From Actinomadura barringtoniae (GTDB lineage: Bacteria; Actinomycetota; Actinomycetes; Streptosporangiales; Streptosporangiaceae), in NCBI RefSeq assembly GCF_017573505.1, contig NZ_JAGEOJ010000029.1, forward strand, positions 1-64,000: a stretch of 64,000 bases of DNA, in the 5' to 3' direction. The position numbers and the translations under genes are program-made. This document shows positions 26,846 through 35,185 of this stretch, piece by piece. The first letter of the stretch is position 1. Every line of letters starts with the position of its first letter. The notes beneath the pieces are model-generated. The model saw only the letters and a program-made list of their open reading frames with translations, did no database searches and was not told where the DNA came from.

Positions 26846-29359
26846 GTGTCCTTCCCTCCTACTGTCGGCCGTTACCGAATCGATCGCGTCCTGGGATCCG
26901 GGGCGTTCGCCTCGGTGTGGCTGGGCCACGACGAGGCGCTGGACTCGCAAGTCGCGATAAAGGTGCTGTCCGGAAGCCTCATCGACGACCTCGACGTGCG
27001 CAATCGCTTCCTGGAGGAGGCGCGGATCCTGCGCCGCGCGGACTCCGAACGGCTCGTCCGGGTGCACGACATCGGCGAGCTGCCCGACGGACGACCTTAT
27101 TTCGTGATGTCCTACGCCGATCGCGGAACGCTCGCCGATCGCATGAGGGAACGGCCACTTCCGGTCGCCGACGCCCTTGTCCTGGCCGAAGAAATCGCGT
27201 ACGGCGTCGAGGTGATCAACACCCTCGGTGTGATCCACCGCGACCTGAAGCCGTCGAACGTGCTCTTCCAGTCCACACCGGACGGGGGCGAGAAGCTCCT
27301 GATCGCCGACCTCGGGCTGGCCAAGGCCCTGGCGCACGCCTCGGGGGCGTTCACGCTGCCGGTCGGCACGCCCGGCTACATGTCGCCCGAGCAGGCCAGG
27401 TTCGGCGGCGGGCTGGACGTACGCGCCGACGTGTACGGCCTGGGCGCGCTGACCTACCACATGCTGACCGGCCGACCGCCCGGGCCCGCGCCGATCAAGG
27501 TCGCGCCGAGCGAGCTGCGCGAGGGCATGCCCGCCGCGTTCGACGGGGTCATCCTGCGGGCGCTGGAGGTCGAGCGGGAGAAGCGCTGGCCGACCGCCGA
27601 GGCGTTCGCCGAGGCCCTCGCCACGCTGCGGCCGACGATGCCGCCGGGCACGAAGATCCCCTCGTACGGTCCGGGCGGCGAGCCCGAGCCGACCGTCCGC
27701 GAGGCCGAACCGACCATCCAGGACGAGCCGTACGCCGGACCGCGCCAAACGCCGCCCGGCCGGCCGGTCGCCGGCGCCGCGGGTGCCGCCGCCGGTGCCG
27801 CGGGCGCGGCCACCTACGGCCCGCCGCCTCAGCCCGGTCAGCAGGCTCCCGGCCAGCCTGGGCAGCCCGCTCAGCAGGGCCAACCGGGGCAGCCGGGCCA
27901 GGCTCCGGGTCAGACTCCGGGCCAGACCGGTCAACCGGACGTGGGCCAGGGCCTCCCCGGACCGCCTCCTCCCGGACCTGGGGCTCAGCCCGTTCAGCAG
28001 CCCCCCGGCCAGCCGATGCAGGGTCAGCAGCCCCCACCAGGCCAGGGTCAGCAGGGGCCAGGAGGGCCGCCTCGGCCCGGTGCCCCTGGGCCGGTCGCAC
28101 CCGTGCCCGGCGGGCAGGGGACGCGTTACCCGGCGGACCCGGAGGCCTCCACGCGCGAGGACCGGGGCGGCGAGGACGAGCTCCACACGACCGAGATGCA
28201 GCTGCCGCCGCGTCCGGGTCAGCAGGGTCAACCAGGTCAGCAGAACCCGCTCGACGACGACATCACGATCATGGATCACCCGGGCAATCAGCCCGGTGGC
28301 TCGCCGCAGCCGCGGTACCTGCAGTCGACCGACCCCGATCCCGAGGACCGGACGGTCGCCGTTCCGCTGCCGCCGCAGTACCAGCAGCCGCAGGACCAAG
28401 GTGCGCCTCCCCCAGCTCCGCAGGGCGAAGAGGGCAAGACCGCCGTCTTCCCCGTTCAGGGAGGTGGGCAGCCTCAGCAGGGCGGTCACCCGCACGGACC
28501 GCCGCCCACCGGCTTCCAGCCGCCTCACGCGCAGCCGCCTGAGGGCGCGCAAGGGCCACAGGGGCAGGGACAGGGGCCGCTGGGCAAGCTGAAGGGCTTC
28601 GGCCGCAAGTCCGGCCGTCCCCCTCAGCAGCAACAGCAGGGGGGATTCGGACAACCAGGGCAGCCAGGTCAGCCAGGTCACTTCCCTTCCCCGTCCGGTA
28701 CGTCGGGTGGGGGCGGCGGTGACGGCGATCGCGGCTCCAAGAAGTTCATGACGCCGCTGATCATCACGGCCGTCGTGCTGTCGGTGGCGCTGGTCGGCGG
28801 GCTGCTGCTGGGCAACATCTTCAACGGCGGGGGCGGCGGCAAGAAGCAGCCGCCCAAGCCGCCCGCGCTGCCCCAGGACTTCACCCAGGTCGCCGACTCG
28901 TCCACCAAGATCAAGGCGGCCGTGCCGAAGGCCTGGGTCGTCTCGCCGCAGGGGCAGAAGACCTGGAGCACCACGGTCGCGGGTCTCGTCGACCCGGCGG
29001 CGCGTCCGGTGCTGCGGGCCACCCCGAACCTCGCCCAGTTCCCCGGAACGGGGACCGCGCCGGGCCTGTTCGTCGGCCTCACCACCGACATGGCGCCCGG
29101 GAAGCTGCCGCCGCCGAGCCTGATCTCGCACACGGGCTGCACGGCCGGGGCCAAGGAGAACTACGTGTCGCCGGACAAGGCGCTGACCGGCACGATTCAG
29201 CGGTTCACCGGCTGCAAGGCCGGAACGGCGTCCGTCACCGAGATCGGCCTGCGCGACCAGAGCGGGAAGTACGGCGCGTGGGTGCGGATCAAGGAGACCG
29301 ACAACCGCAACCTCTCCAAGGTCATCCTCGACAACCTCAAGCTGGGCGCGCCCGCCTGA
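26846..29359 (+). CDS. Membrane Ser/Thr protein kinase with Pro/Gln-rich linker
   Basis: About 837 residues from the GTG (VSFPPTVGRYR). Kinase domain ~8-265: glycine loop GSGAFASVWL, Lys in VAIKVL (~39), catalytic HRDLKPSNVLF (Asp ~133), DLG instead of DFG (~155), GTPGYMSPEQ. Residues ~300-620 are a Pro-Gln-Gly-rich, probably disordered linker. One TM segment (LIITAVVLSVALVGGLLL, ~635-660) is followed by a ~175-residue extracellular domain with Cys. An ATG 63 bases upstream is an alternative start but overlaps the divergent sigma gene. It likely senses an outside signal and phosphorylates proteins, perhaps the neighbouring sigma factor. Confidence 0.9.
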   Translation: MSFPPTVGRYRIDRVLGSGAFASVWLGHDEALDSQVAIKVLSGSLIDDLDVRNRFLEEARILRRADSERLVRVHDIGELPDGRPYFVMSYADRGTLADRMRERPLPVADALVLAEEIAYGVEVINTLGVIHRDLKPSNVLFQSTPDGGEKLLIADLGLAKALAHASGAFTLPVGTPGYMSPEQARFGGGLDVRADVYGLGALTYHMLTGRPPGPAPIKVAPSELREGMPAAFDGVILRALEVEREKRWPTAEAFAEALATLRPTMPPGTKIPSYGPGGEPEPTVREAEPTIQDEPYAGPRQTPPGRPVAGAAGAAAGAAGAATYGPPPQPGQQAPGQPGQPAQQGQPGQPGQAPGQTPGQTGQPDVGQGLPGPPPPGPGAQPVQQPPGQPMQGQQPPPGQGQQGPGGPPRPGAPGPVAPVPGGQGTRYPADPEASTREDRGGEDELHTTEMQLPPRPGQQGQPGQQNPLDDDITIMDHPGNQPGGSPQPRYLQSTDPDPEDRTVAVPLPPQYQQPQDQGAPPPAPQGEEGKTAVFPVQGGGQPQQGGHPHGPPPTGFQPPHAQPPEGAQGPQGQGQGPLGKLKGFGRKSGRPPQQQQQGGFGQPGQPGQPGHFPSPSGTSGGGGGDGDRGSKKFMTPLIITAVVLSVALVGGLLLGNIFNGGGGGKKQPPKPPALPQDFTQVADSSTKIKAAVPKAWVVSPQGQKTWSTTVAGLVDPAARPVLRATPNLAQFPGTGTAPGLFVGLTTDMAPGKLPPPSLISHTGCTAGAKENYVSPDKALTGTIQRFTGCKAGTASVTEIGLRDQSGKYGAWVRIKETDNRNLSKVILDNLKLGAPA

Positions 29360-29477
29360 GCACCTTCTAGAACCACGAGAACCCCTTCTCACCTGGCGGA
29401 TCCGGAGCTTCCGGAGGCCGGGCGTTCAGCCATGCCCGCGGACGTCCTCAATCTGAGAGTTGCATCGCGACAGGTTC

Positions 29478-29487
29478 CGATATATCG
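29478..29487. promoter_or_regulatory. Candidate PadR operator
   Basis: A perfect 10-bp palindrome CGATATATCG, of the ATAT-centred type bound by PadR proteins. It lies 40 bp before the padR start in an AT-rich patch, bracketed by two direct copies of TGCATCGC (29461 and 29492). This suggests autoregulation. Confidence 0.55.
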
Positions 29488-29526
29488 TTAATGCATCGCA
29501 ACCGATCACTAGAGAAGGAGACTGCG

Positions 29527-30114
29527 ATGCGTAACCGATCAGATCGATACGGACGATTCGAAGAGCGCGCCCGCCGCGGCGGCGGCCCGTTCGGCCCTTG
29601 GGACCAGGGGTTCGGACCGGGCGGTTTCGGCCCTGGGCGCCACGGAGGCCGCGGTGGACGCGGCCGGCGCACCAGGCGTGGCAATGTGCGCGCCGCGCTG
29701 CTCGCCCTGCTGGCCGAACGGCCGATGCACGGCTACGAGATGATCCAGGAACTGGACAACCGCACCGGCGGTGTCTGGCGTCCGAGCCCCGGCTCGGTCT
29801 ACCCGACGCTGCAGATGCTCGAGGACGAGGGCCACGTCACCAGCGAGGAGCAGGGCGGCAAGCGCCTGTTCGCGCTGACCGACGCGGGCCGCGAGGAGAC
29901 GGCCGGTCAGACCACCCCTCCGTGGGAAGAGGTCACCGAGGCCGTCGGCGAGAACGCCGTCCGCGGACGTGACGCCATCGGCCAGCTCATCGGCGCCCTG
30001 CACCAGGTGATGGCGGTCGGCAGCGAGGCCCAGAAGGAGCGGTCGCTGGACGTCATCAACGACGCCCGCCGCAAGATCTACGGGATCCTCGCCGACGACC
30101 CGTCGGCCGAGTGA
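29527..30114 (+). CDS. PadR-family transcriptional regulator
   Basis: 195 residues, ATG after AGAGAAGGAGACTGCG. A Gly/Arg/Phe-rich N-terminal arm of ~50 residues precedes the PadR winged helix: RAALLALLAERPMHGYEMIQ, WRPSPGSVYPTLQMLEDEGH, KRLFALTDAGREE. A helical C-terminal dimerisation region follows (IGQLIGALHQVMAVGSEAQ). It represses target genes until a ligand binds; no obvious target gene adjoins it except itself. The palindrome at 29478 is its likely operator. Confidence 0.93.
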   Translation: MRNRSDRYGRFEERARRGGGPFGPWDQGFGPGGFGPGRHGGRGGRGRRTRRGNVRAALLALLAERPMHGYEMIQELDNRTGGVWRPSPGSVYPTLQMLEDEGHVTSEEQGGKRLFALTDAGREETAGQTTPPWEEVTEAVGENAVRGRDAIGQLIGALHQVMAVGSEAQKERSLDVINDARRKIYGILADDPSAE

Positions 30115-30153
30115 ACCCCCGGCCCGGCCGAATGACCCTCCGGCCACGACCTG

Positions 30154-30186
30154 ATGCCGCCGCCCGCCAAGCGTGGGCGGCGGCAT
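30154..30186 (+). terminator. Terminator hairpin after padR
   Basis: A 12-bp perfect stem ATGCCGCCGCCC / GGGCGGCGGCAT with a nine-base loop, 40 bp after the padR stop, followed by TCTCATG. Confidence 0.75.
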
Positions 30187-30199
30187 TCTCATGTCCGCC

Positions 30200-30394
30200 C
30201 TGCCAGGGGCCGCCCTGCCAGGGGCCGCCCTGCCAGGGGCCGCCCTGCCAGGGGCCGCCCTGCCAGGGGCCGCCCTGCCAGGGGCCGCCCTGCCAGGGGC
30301 CGCCCTGCCAGGGGCCGCCCTGCGAGCGACCGCCGTGCGAGCGACCGGCCTGCGAGCGACCGGCCTGCCAGGGTCCGGCCTGCGAGCGACCGTT
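30200..30394. repeat. 15-bp tandem repeat array, 13 units
   Basis: Eight identical copies of CTGCCAGGGGCCGCC followed by five diverged copies (CTGCGAGCGACCG-C type), without spacers. The unit is a multiple of three, so all three plus-strand frames stay open. One frame starts at an ATG (30191) and would give about 73 residues of AALPG-like pentapeptides. It fills the gap between padR and the convergent 343-residue membrane-anchored gene. A further 14-bp direct repeat (CTAAGCGCGCGTC) follows at 30395-30422. Confidence 0.9.
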
Positions 30395-30425
30395 CTAAGC
30401 GCGCGTCTCTAAGCGCGCGTCCGGC

Positions 30426-31457
30426 CTACTTGGTGGGGAACGGGGCCAGCTTCGCCGTCTGGTCGTCCATGTAGAGCTGCTTCCAGATGTAGAGCCGCAG
30501 ATCGCTCTGCCTGAGCCGCTTGTCGACCGGCACCTGCACGGTCGCGCGCACCAGGAAGGACGATCCCGGCGGCATGTACCTGTCGCCGCCGTCGCCCGAC
30601 TGCAGGGCCCCGCCCGCGAGCCGCCGTACGACGTCGCTGGTGGTCGGTGGCGTGCACATGTTCTCCGGTACGCCCGCCTGCCACATGCAGCGGCCACGGG
30701 CCTGCGCGGCCACCAGGCTCTTCCGCACGAACACGTCCGCCGGATAGTCCAGCAGCACCTTCTGGTTCGACGGGTTGCTGAGGACGTAGTCGATGTAGGC
30801 GAACGCCGACCCCGACGGCAGCGGCGACGACTGGACGGTCTCCACGACGCCCTCGTTGGTCCCGCCGGTGACGGCCTTGATCTCGTACTTGGACCCGTCC
30901 GAGGTCCCGACGTCGACGGCCGCGCCGCTCTTGGGCGCGGGGCCGGCCGCCGCGGGCTTGGCCGCCGGCGCGTCGTCCGAGCCGCGCAGCGCGAACATCG
31001 TCCCGCCCGCCGCGACCGCGGCGAGCCCCACCAGGCCCACCGCGATGCCCAGCCCGAGCCGCCGTCTCCCGCGCCGCGGCTTCGCCCTCGACTTCGGCTT
31101 CACGCGTGCGTGGCTGCCCGAAGACCGCAGCCGCACCTGAACGCCGCTGCTCTCGTACAGCCCGATCGGTCCGGTAGAGGTCGAGCCCTCCTCAGGCCCG
31201 TCCGCGGCCCAGGCGTCCTGACGGCCTTCGCCCTGGACGCCCGGCCCACCGGCGCCCGGCCCACCGGCGCGAGGGTCGTTTCCGCTGGAGGGCCAGGACG
31301 CTTGCGCTGCGGCCACGGCCCAGGGGTCGTCCGGCTCGTCACCGGCCCAGGACATGTGCGGTCCGCTGCCCTGCCAGGCATCGCCTTGCCGCGCACCGCC
31401 GCGTACGTCCTCGGGCCTTCGCGGCACTCCGGGCTGTCCATCCACCGTCAAACGCAC
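30426..31457 (-). CDS. Single-pass membrane protein with extracellular beta domain
   Basis: 343 residues, GTG start after GAGGGAGCGGG. Residues 1-140 are cytosolic, low-complexity and Gly/Asp/Trp-containing, then a very basic patch (KPKSRAKPRRGRRRLG), one TM (LGIAVGLVGLAAVAAGGTMFAL), and an extracellular domain of ~165 residues (YEIKAVTGGTNEGVVETV, FAYIDYVLSNPSNQKVLLDYP) with two Cys. The outer domain resembles DUF4352-type immunoglobulin-like modules, but I cannot assign it firmly. Function unknown. Confidence 0.75.
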   Translation of the reverse strand: MRLTVDGQPGVPRRPEDVRGGARQGDAWQGSGPHMSWAGDEPDDPWAVAAAQASWPSSGNDPRAGGPGAGGPGVQGEGRQDAWAADGPEEGSTSTGPIGLYESSGVQVRLRSSGSHARVKPKSRAKPRRGRRRLGLGIAVGLVGLAAVAAGGTMFALRGSDDAPAAKPAAAGPAPKSGAAVDVGTSDGSKYEIKAVTGGTNEGVVETVQSSPLPSGSAFAYIDYVLSNPSNQKVLLDYPADVFVRKSLVAAQARGRCMWQAGVPENMCTPPTTSDVVRRLAGGALQSGDGGDRYMPPGSSFLVRATVQVPVDKRLRQSDLRLYIWKQLYMDDQTAKLAPFPTK

Positions 31458-31692
31458 CCCGCTCCCTCACTGCCCCGTGTCAGCGTCCCTCAGTGTGGCG
31501 CAATTGGACGCTGTATCAACACGAGCCCCCCGATTAACGCGAAAGACGCTAATTACTCGTTCGAGACTTGTCACCTATGAACACAACCGTTCCTCAAGCT
31601 GTGACACGCATCACGCGCATCACAGGAGGAGTCGTGCTACAGGGCAGCCGCGTTACTGGACGGGCTACCTGACGGTTGCCGGGAAGGCCTCG

Positions 31693-32520
31693 TTACGGGA
31701 GGAGCGCGTCGAGGAAGTCGACCAGACCCTCGGGCCCGTCGACCACGATGTCGGCGCGTTCCGCCAAGGCGGTGACCTCGGCGGAGCCGCTGCAGACCTT
31801 GAGTCCGGGCGTTCCCTCGGCGCGGAGCTCGTCGACGGCGTCGAACGCGGCCAGATCGCCCAGGTCGTCGCCCGCGTAGAGAACGGCCGAGGGGGGCGTG
31901 CGGCCCTCCAGGAAGGTGCGCAGGGCCAGGCCCTTGTCCATGCCGTGCGGCCGGAGCTCGATGACCAGGCGGCCGGGCTCGACGGCGAGTCCGGTGCGTT
32001 CGGCCAGGGCGTCCAGCAGGCTGCGGAGCCGGTCGAGGGCGACCTGCGGCTCGGCGCAGCGGCGGGTGTGCACCGCGAGCGCCTGGCCCTTGTCCTCGAT
32101 GAACGTCTCGGGCGGCGCGCCGGAGGCCTTGAGGATCTCGGGCAGCTTGGCCCGGGCCTCGGCGACGCCGGGAGGCGGTTCGGGCACCGTGAGGGTGCCC
32201 GCCTCCCAGCGTTCCAGGCCGTACTGCCCCAGCACGACGAGGCCGTCGATGCCCTCGAAGCCGCCGTACTCCACCGCCACGGCGGCGGGCCGGCCGGTGA
32301 TGATCACCAGCGCGCCCACGTGCGGGGCCAGGCGGGCCAGGGTCTGCGTCGCCCGGGGGTGGGCGCGTGCCGCGGCGGGGTCGTCGACGATCGGCGCCAA
32401 GGTGCCGTCGAAGTCGAAGCCGAGCACGGCTCCGCGAGGATCCTTGCGGATGGTGTTGAGACCGTCTGCGCCGACGGCGCTCAGATTGCGGGGAAGCTGC
32501 ACGTGTCCAGTTTTGGTCAC
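31693..32520 (-). CDS. otsB: Trehalose-6-phosphate phosphatase
   Basis: 275 residues, HAD superfamily. Motif I LGFDFDGTLAPIVDD with the nucleophile Asp, motif II VIITGRPAAV, the Lys region PHGMDKGLALRTFL, and motif IV YAGDDLGDLAAFDAV. It removes phosphate from trehalose-6-phosphate to give trehalose, completing the route begun by OtsA. I use the GTG one base after the upstream DUF3263 stop; a second GTG 18 bases further in is possible. It is probably co-transcribed with the DUF3263 gene. Confidence 0.92.
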   Translation of the reverse strand: MTKTGHVQLPRNLSAVGADGLNTIRKDPRGAVLGFDFDGTLAPIVDDPAAARAHPRATQTLARLAPHVGALVIITGRPAAVAVEYGGFEGIDGLVVLGQYGLERWEAGTLTVPEPPPGVAEARAKLPEILKASGAPPETFIEDKGQALAVHTRRCAEPQVALDRLRSLLDALAERTGLAVEPGRLVIELRPHGMDKGLALRTFLEGRTPPSAVLYAGDDLGDLAAFDAVDELRAEGTPGLKVCSGSAEVTALAERADIVVDGPEGLVDFLDALLP

Positions 32521-32521
32521 G

Positions 32522-32887
32522 TCACGGCCGGATGCCGAGACGGCGCGCTGCGCGCTGCCGCTGCCGCTGCGAACGCATGCGGCGAAGGCGCTTGACCAGC
32601 ATCGGGTCGCACTCGAGCGCCTCGGGTCGATCAATGAGGATGTTGAGGAGCTGGTAGTACCGCGTCGCCGACATGTCGAACAGTTCGCGGATCGCCTGCT
32701 CCTTGGCTCCGGCGTACTTCCACCACTGTCGCTCGAAGGCGAGGATCTGGCGGTCACGCTCGGACAGGAGATCGGCCGGGAAGGCGCCGTCGTCTTCCAG
32801 GCCTTCGTTCACTGGATGCAGGGTTGAGCCATCGTTCATGCTTCCGTCCTGATGGGGGCCGTCACTGGGGGCTTTCGCCTCTGCCAT
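32522..32887 (-). CDS. DUF3263 helix-turn-helix-like protein
   Basis: 121 residues, ATG after AGAGGGGACCTC. An acidic N-terminal tail of about 45 residues is followed by the DUF3263 core ERDRQILAFERQWWKYAGA and ELFDMSATRYYQLLNILID, which looks like a small winged-helix or HTH unit, and a very basic C-terminus (RLRRMRSQRQRQRAARR). Probably a DNA-binding protein. It ends one base before the otsB start, so the two are likely coupled. The family is actinobacteria-specific and of unknown function. Confidence 0.85.
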   Translation of the reverse strand: MAEAKAPSDGPHQDGSMNDGSTLHPVNEGLEDDGAFPADLLSERDRQILAFERQWWKYAGAKEQAIRELFDMSATRYYQLLNILIDRPEALECDPMLVKRLRRMRSQRQRQRAARRLGIRP

Positions 32888-33021
32888 GAGGTCCCCTCTG
32901 TGGTCACTAATCCCGGGTCGTCCGGGTTCGGCCGGTGCCATGCTACGCGTCCCCCACGACATCTTCCGGGTGTTCCGCGGGATCGGCGCAAGGTTACGCT
33001 CAGCATGCGGAGGTGGACCCG

Positions 33022-33930
33022 TTGGGGCGCGACACGACGTATCAGTGCATCACATTCCTGACCGACTATGGCCTGGAAGACGGCTTCGTAGCCGCATGTC
33101 ACGGCGTTGCCGCCCGGCTGGCACCCCACGTCCGTGTCATGGACATCACCCACCTCGTGCCTCCCGGCGACGTCCGCCGCGGCGCCGCCGTGCTGGCCCA
33201 GACCGTCCCGTACATGCCGCCCGGCGTGCACGTCGCGGTCGTCGATCCGGGCGTCGGAACGGCGCGGCGCGGCATCGCCGTCGCGGGCGCCGGAGGCGTC
33301 TTCGTCGGGCCCGACAACGGCCTGCTGTCGTGGGCCGCGCGCGGCCTGACGGCGGGCGGCCTCCACCCGCACATCGTCGGTGTGCCGGGGAACGGCGAGG
33401 TACGGGCGTTCGAGCTGGCCAACCCCAAGCTCTGGCTGGAGCCGGTCTCGGCCACGTTCCACGGCCGCGACATCTTCACCCCGGTCGCGGCGCAGCTGGC
33501 CTGCGGCCTGGACATCGAGCAGGTCGGGCCGGAGGTGGAGGCCGAGAGCCTGGTCACGCTCCCGACGCCGATGCGCCGCGTGCAGAACGGCGGCGCGGAG
33601 GGCGAGGTGCTGAGCGTCGACCGGTTCGGGAACGTGCAGATGTCGCTGACCCTCGCGGATCTCGATCTTCTCGGCGCCCGGATCGGCGGGGCGCTCATGG
33701 TCGCCCTCGGCGTGACTCCCCGCATTCAGGGGAACGCGCAGCACGCGCCGCAGCGGCGCCGGACCTTCACCGTTCCCTATCGCGAGACGTTCGGCTCGGT
33801 CGCGCCCGGCGAACTGGTCGCGTACGCCGACTCGGCCGGCTGCCTTGCGCTGGCCGTCAACTCCGGAGACGCCGCGCAGCGGCTCGGCCTCCCGCCCGGC
33901 GCCCGCATCCGGATCTCCGTGGCCGAGTGA
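33022..33930 (+). CDS. SAM hydroxide adenosyltransferase (DUF62 family)
   Basis: About 302 residues from a TTG placed five bases after GGAGGTGG; the GTG at 33013 is an alternative. Family motifs: ITFLTDYGLEDGFVAACHG, MDITHLVPPGDVRRGA, VAVVDPGVGTARRGIAV, GPDNGLLSWAA, and TFHGRDIFTPVAAQLA. Relatives hydrolyse S-adenosylmethionine to adenosine and methionine, or act as fluorinase/chlorinase. The absence of a halogenase-like neighbourhood makes the hydrolase most likely. It is divergent from the DUF3263/otsB unit. Confidence 0.9.
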   Translation: MGRDTTYQCITFLTDYGLEDGFVAACHGVAARLAPHVRVMDITHLVPPGDVRRGAAVLAQTVPYMPPGVHVAVVDPGVGTARRGIAVAGAGGVFVGPDNGLLSWAARGLTAGGLHPHIVGVPGNGEVRAFELANPKLWLEPVSATFHGRDIFTPVAAQLACGLDIEQVGPEVEAESLVTLPTPMRRVQNGGAEGEVLSVDRFGNVQMSLTLADLDLLGARIGGALMVALGVTPRIQGNAQHAPQRRRTFTVPYRETFGSVAPGELVAYADSAGCLALAVNSGDAAQRLGLPPGARIRISVAE

Positions 33931-33977
33931 CCCCGCCAAGATCCGTCGTCCGGACACGCCGATGACTCACATCCCGG

Positions 33978-33989
33978 ACATAAGTATGT
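33978..33989. promoter_or_regulatory. Candidate MarR operator
   Basis: ACATAAGTATGT, a 5-bp inverted repeat (ACATA/TATGT) in an AT-rich patch about 45 bp before the marR start. A typical site size for autoregulation, but based on one short palindrome. Confidence 0.4.
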
Positions 33990-34032
33990 AGTGTGCAGGT
34001 GACGCGGCTGCCGCTGGACGGGAGGCACGGCA

Positions 34033-34596
34033 ATGGAGAACGAGCGGACCTCTGAGGAGATCTCAGACCCTGCGCTGTCGGACATCGCGCTGGCGCTCTT
34101 CCACCTGCGCCGGGTGTGGGCCAAGCCCGACCTGATGAAGCGCATCCGGGCCCAGACGTCCGGCGGGCCCGGCGGGCGGCCCCTGCAGCTGTCCAACCTG
34201 ATGGTGGTGCACGCCGTCGCCGCGCTGAGCTGTGAGCCCGCCTCGCAGAACGGCGAGGAGGTCACCGTCGGCGCGGTGGCCGAACGGCTGGAGATCGATC
34301 CGTCGACGGCGAGCCGGCTGGTCGGCCACGCGATCGACGCCGGCCTGATCTCGCGGCGCCCCTCGCCCGTGGACGCGCGCCGCGCCAACCTCGGGCTGAC
34401 CGACGCGGGCGTACGGGTGAAGCAGGTGGCCGAACGGTTCCGCCGCGCCTACCTGGACGAGCTCATGGCGGGCTGGACGGGGACGGAGCGGAAAGAGTTC
34501 GCCCGGCTGCTGTCGCGCTTCGCCGAGTCGGCGGCCAGCAGCCCGATGGACTTCGACGGCGTGGACCAGATCTTCGAAGAGGCCCAGGCCGACTGA
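34033..34596 (+). CDS. MarR-family transcriptional regulator
   Basis: 187 residues, ATG after GGGAGGCACGGCA. The winged helix lies at about residues 50-125: VTVGAVAERLEIDPSTASRLVGHAIDAG is the recognition unit and ARRANLGLTDAG the wing. Long helices on both ends form the dimer interface. Likely a ligand-responsive repressor; its target is not evident beyond possible autoregulation. The next gene faces it. Confidence 0.9.
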   Translation: MENERTSEEISDPALSDIALALFHLRRVWAKPDLMKRIRAQTSGGPGGRPLQLSNLMVVHAVAALSCEPASQNGEEVTVGAVAERLEIDPSTASRLVGHAIDAGLISRRPSPVDARRANLGLTDAGVRVKQVAERFRRAYLDELMAGWTGTERKEFARLLSRFAESAASSPMDFDGVDQIFEEAQAD

Positions 34597-34694
34597 CCGC
34601 GGTTCGCGGCGGGGCCTGATGCGTTCAGCCGGCCGGACCGGCCGGACCGGCCGCCGCGCCCCGGACGGCGGGGGCACGGCGGCGCGGGACGGGC

Positions 34695-35012
34695 TCATGC
34701 GCCGTTGCGCAGGGCCGACATGCGGACGTGGTACTCGTCCTCGTCGATCTCGCCGCGGGCGAACCGCTCGGCGAGCAGGGACTGCGCGCGGGCCATCGGG
34801 TCCGAGGCGCGGGCCGTGGCCGCGGCGGTGGCGGCCATCCGGCGGCGGATCAGGTAGAACCCGGTGACCGCCACGGCCACCCAGAACAGCCCGAACGTGA
34901 TCGGGAACACCGGCCACCAGGCGGGGGCGTCGTGGGCGCCCGGCCCGTCGTTCCAGGGACCGGGGTGCGCCGCCGCCTGCGCCGCGAGCGTGGTCATCGT
35001 CGTCATGGTCAT
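34695..35012 (-). CDS. SHOCT-domain small membrane protein
   Basis: 105 residues, ATG after AAGGAGGTCG. One TM segment (VFPITFGLFWVAVAVTGFYLI) followed by a basic linker and a C-terminal SHOCT motif (LAERFARGEIDEDEYHVRMSAL). SHOCT modules are short oligomerisation helices found at the ends of many bacterial proteins. Function unknown. Confidence 0.85.
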   Translation of the reverse strand: MTMTTMTTLAAQAAAHPGPWNDGPGAHDAPAWWPVFPITFGLFWVAVAVTGFYLIRRRMAATAAATARASDPMARAQSLLAERFARGEIDEDEYHVRMSALRNGA

Positions 35013-35185
35013 CGACCTCCTTGAGTGCTGATAGGTCGATGCTCGGCGACGGGTCCGGGGGTCTGCGTCGTACGGCCGGAGGCTTCCTCGCTACGCCCGC
35101 AGGAGTAGCGGAGGGCCGTCTGGGCTGGGCCGGAGTGGATCGCAGCCGGGCCGGAGTGGGTCGAGACGGGCCCGCCGCGCCGGAA

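Noticed and set aside
26711..29392. 893-residue minus-strand open frame opposite the Ser/Thr kinase
   Set aside because: Low-complexity Arg/Gly/Leu translation created by the kinase's repetitive linker.
30200..30394. Possible CRISPR array
   Set aside because: The 15-bp units are directly adjacent with no spacers, and there are no cas genes.
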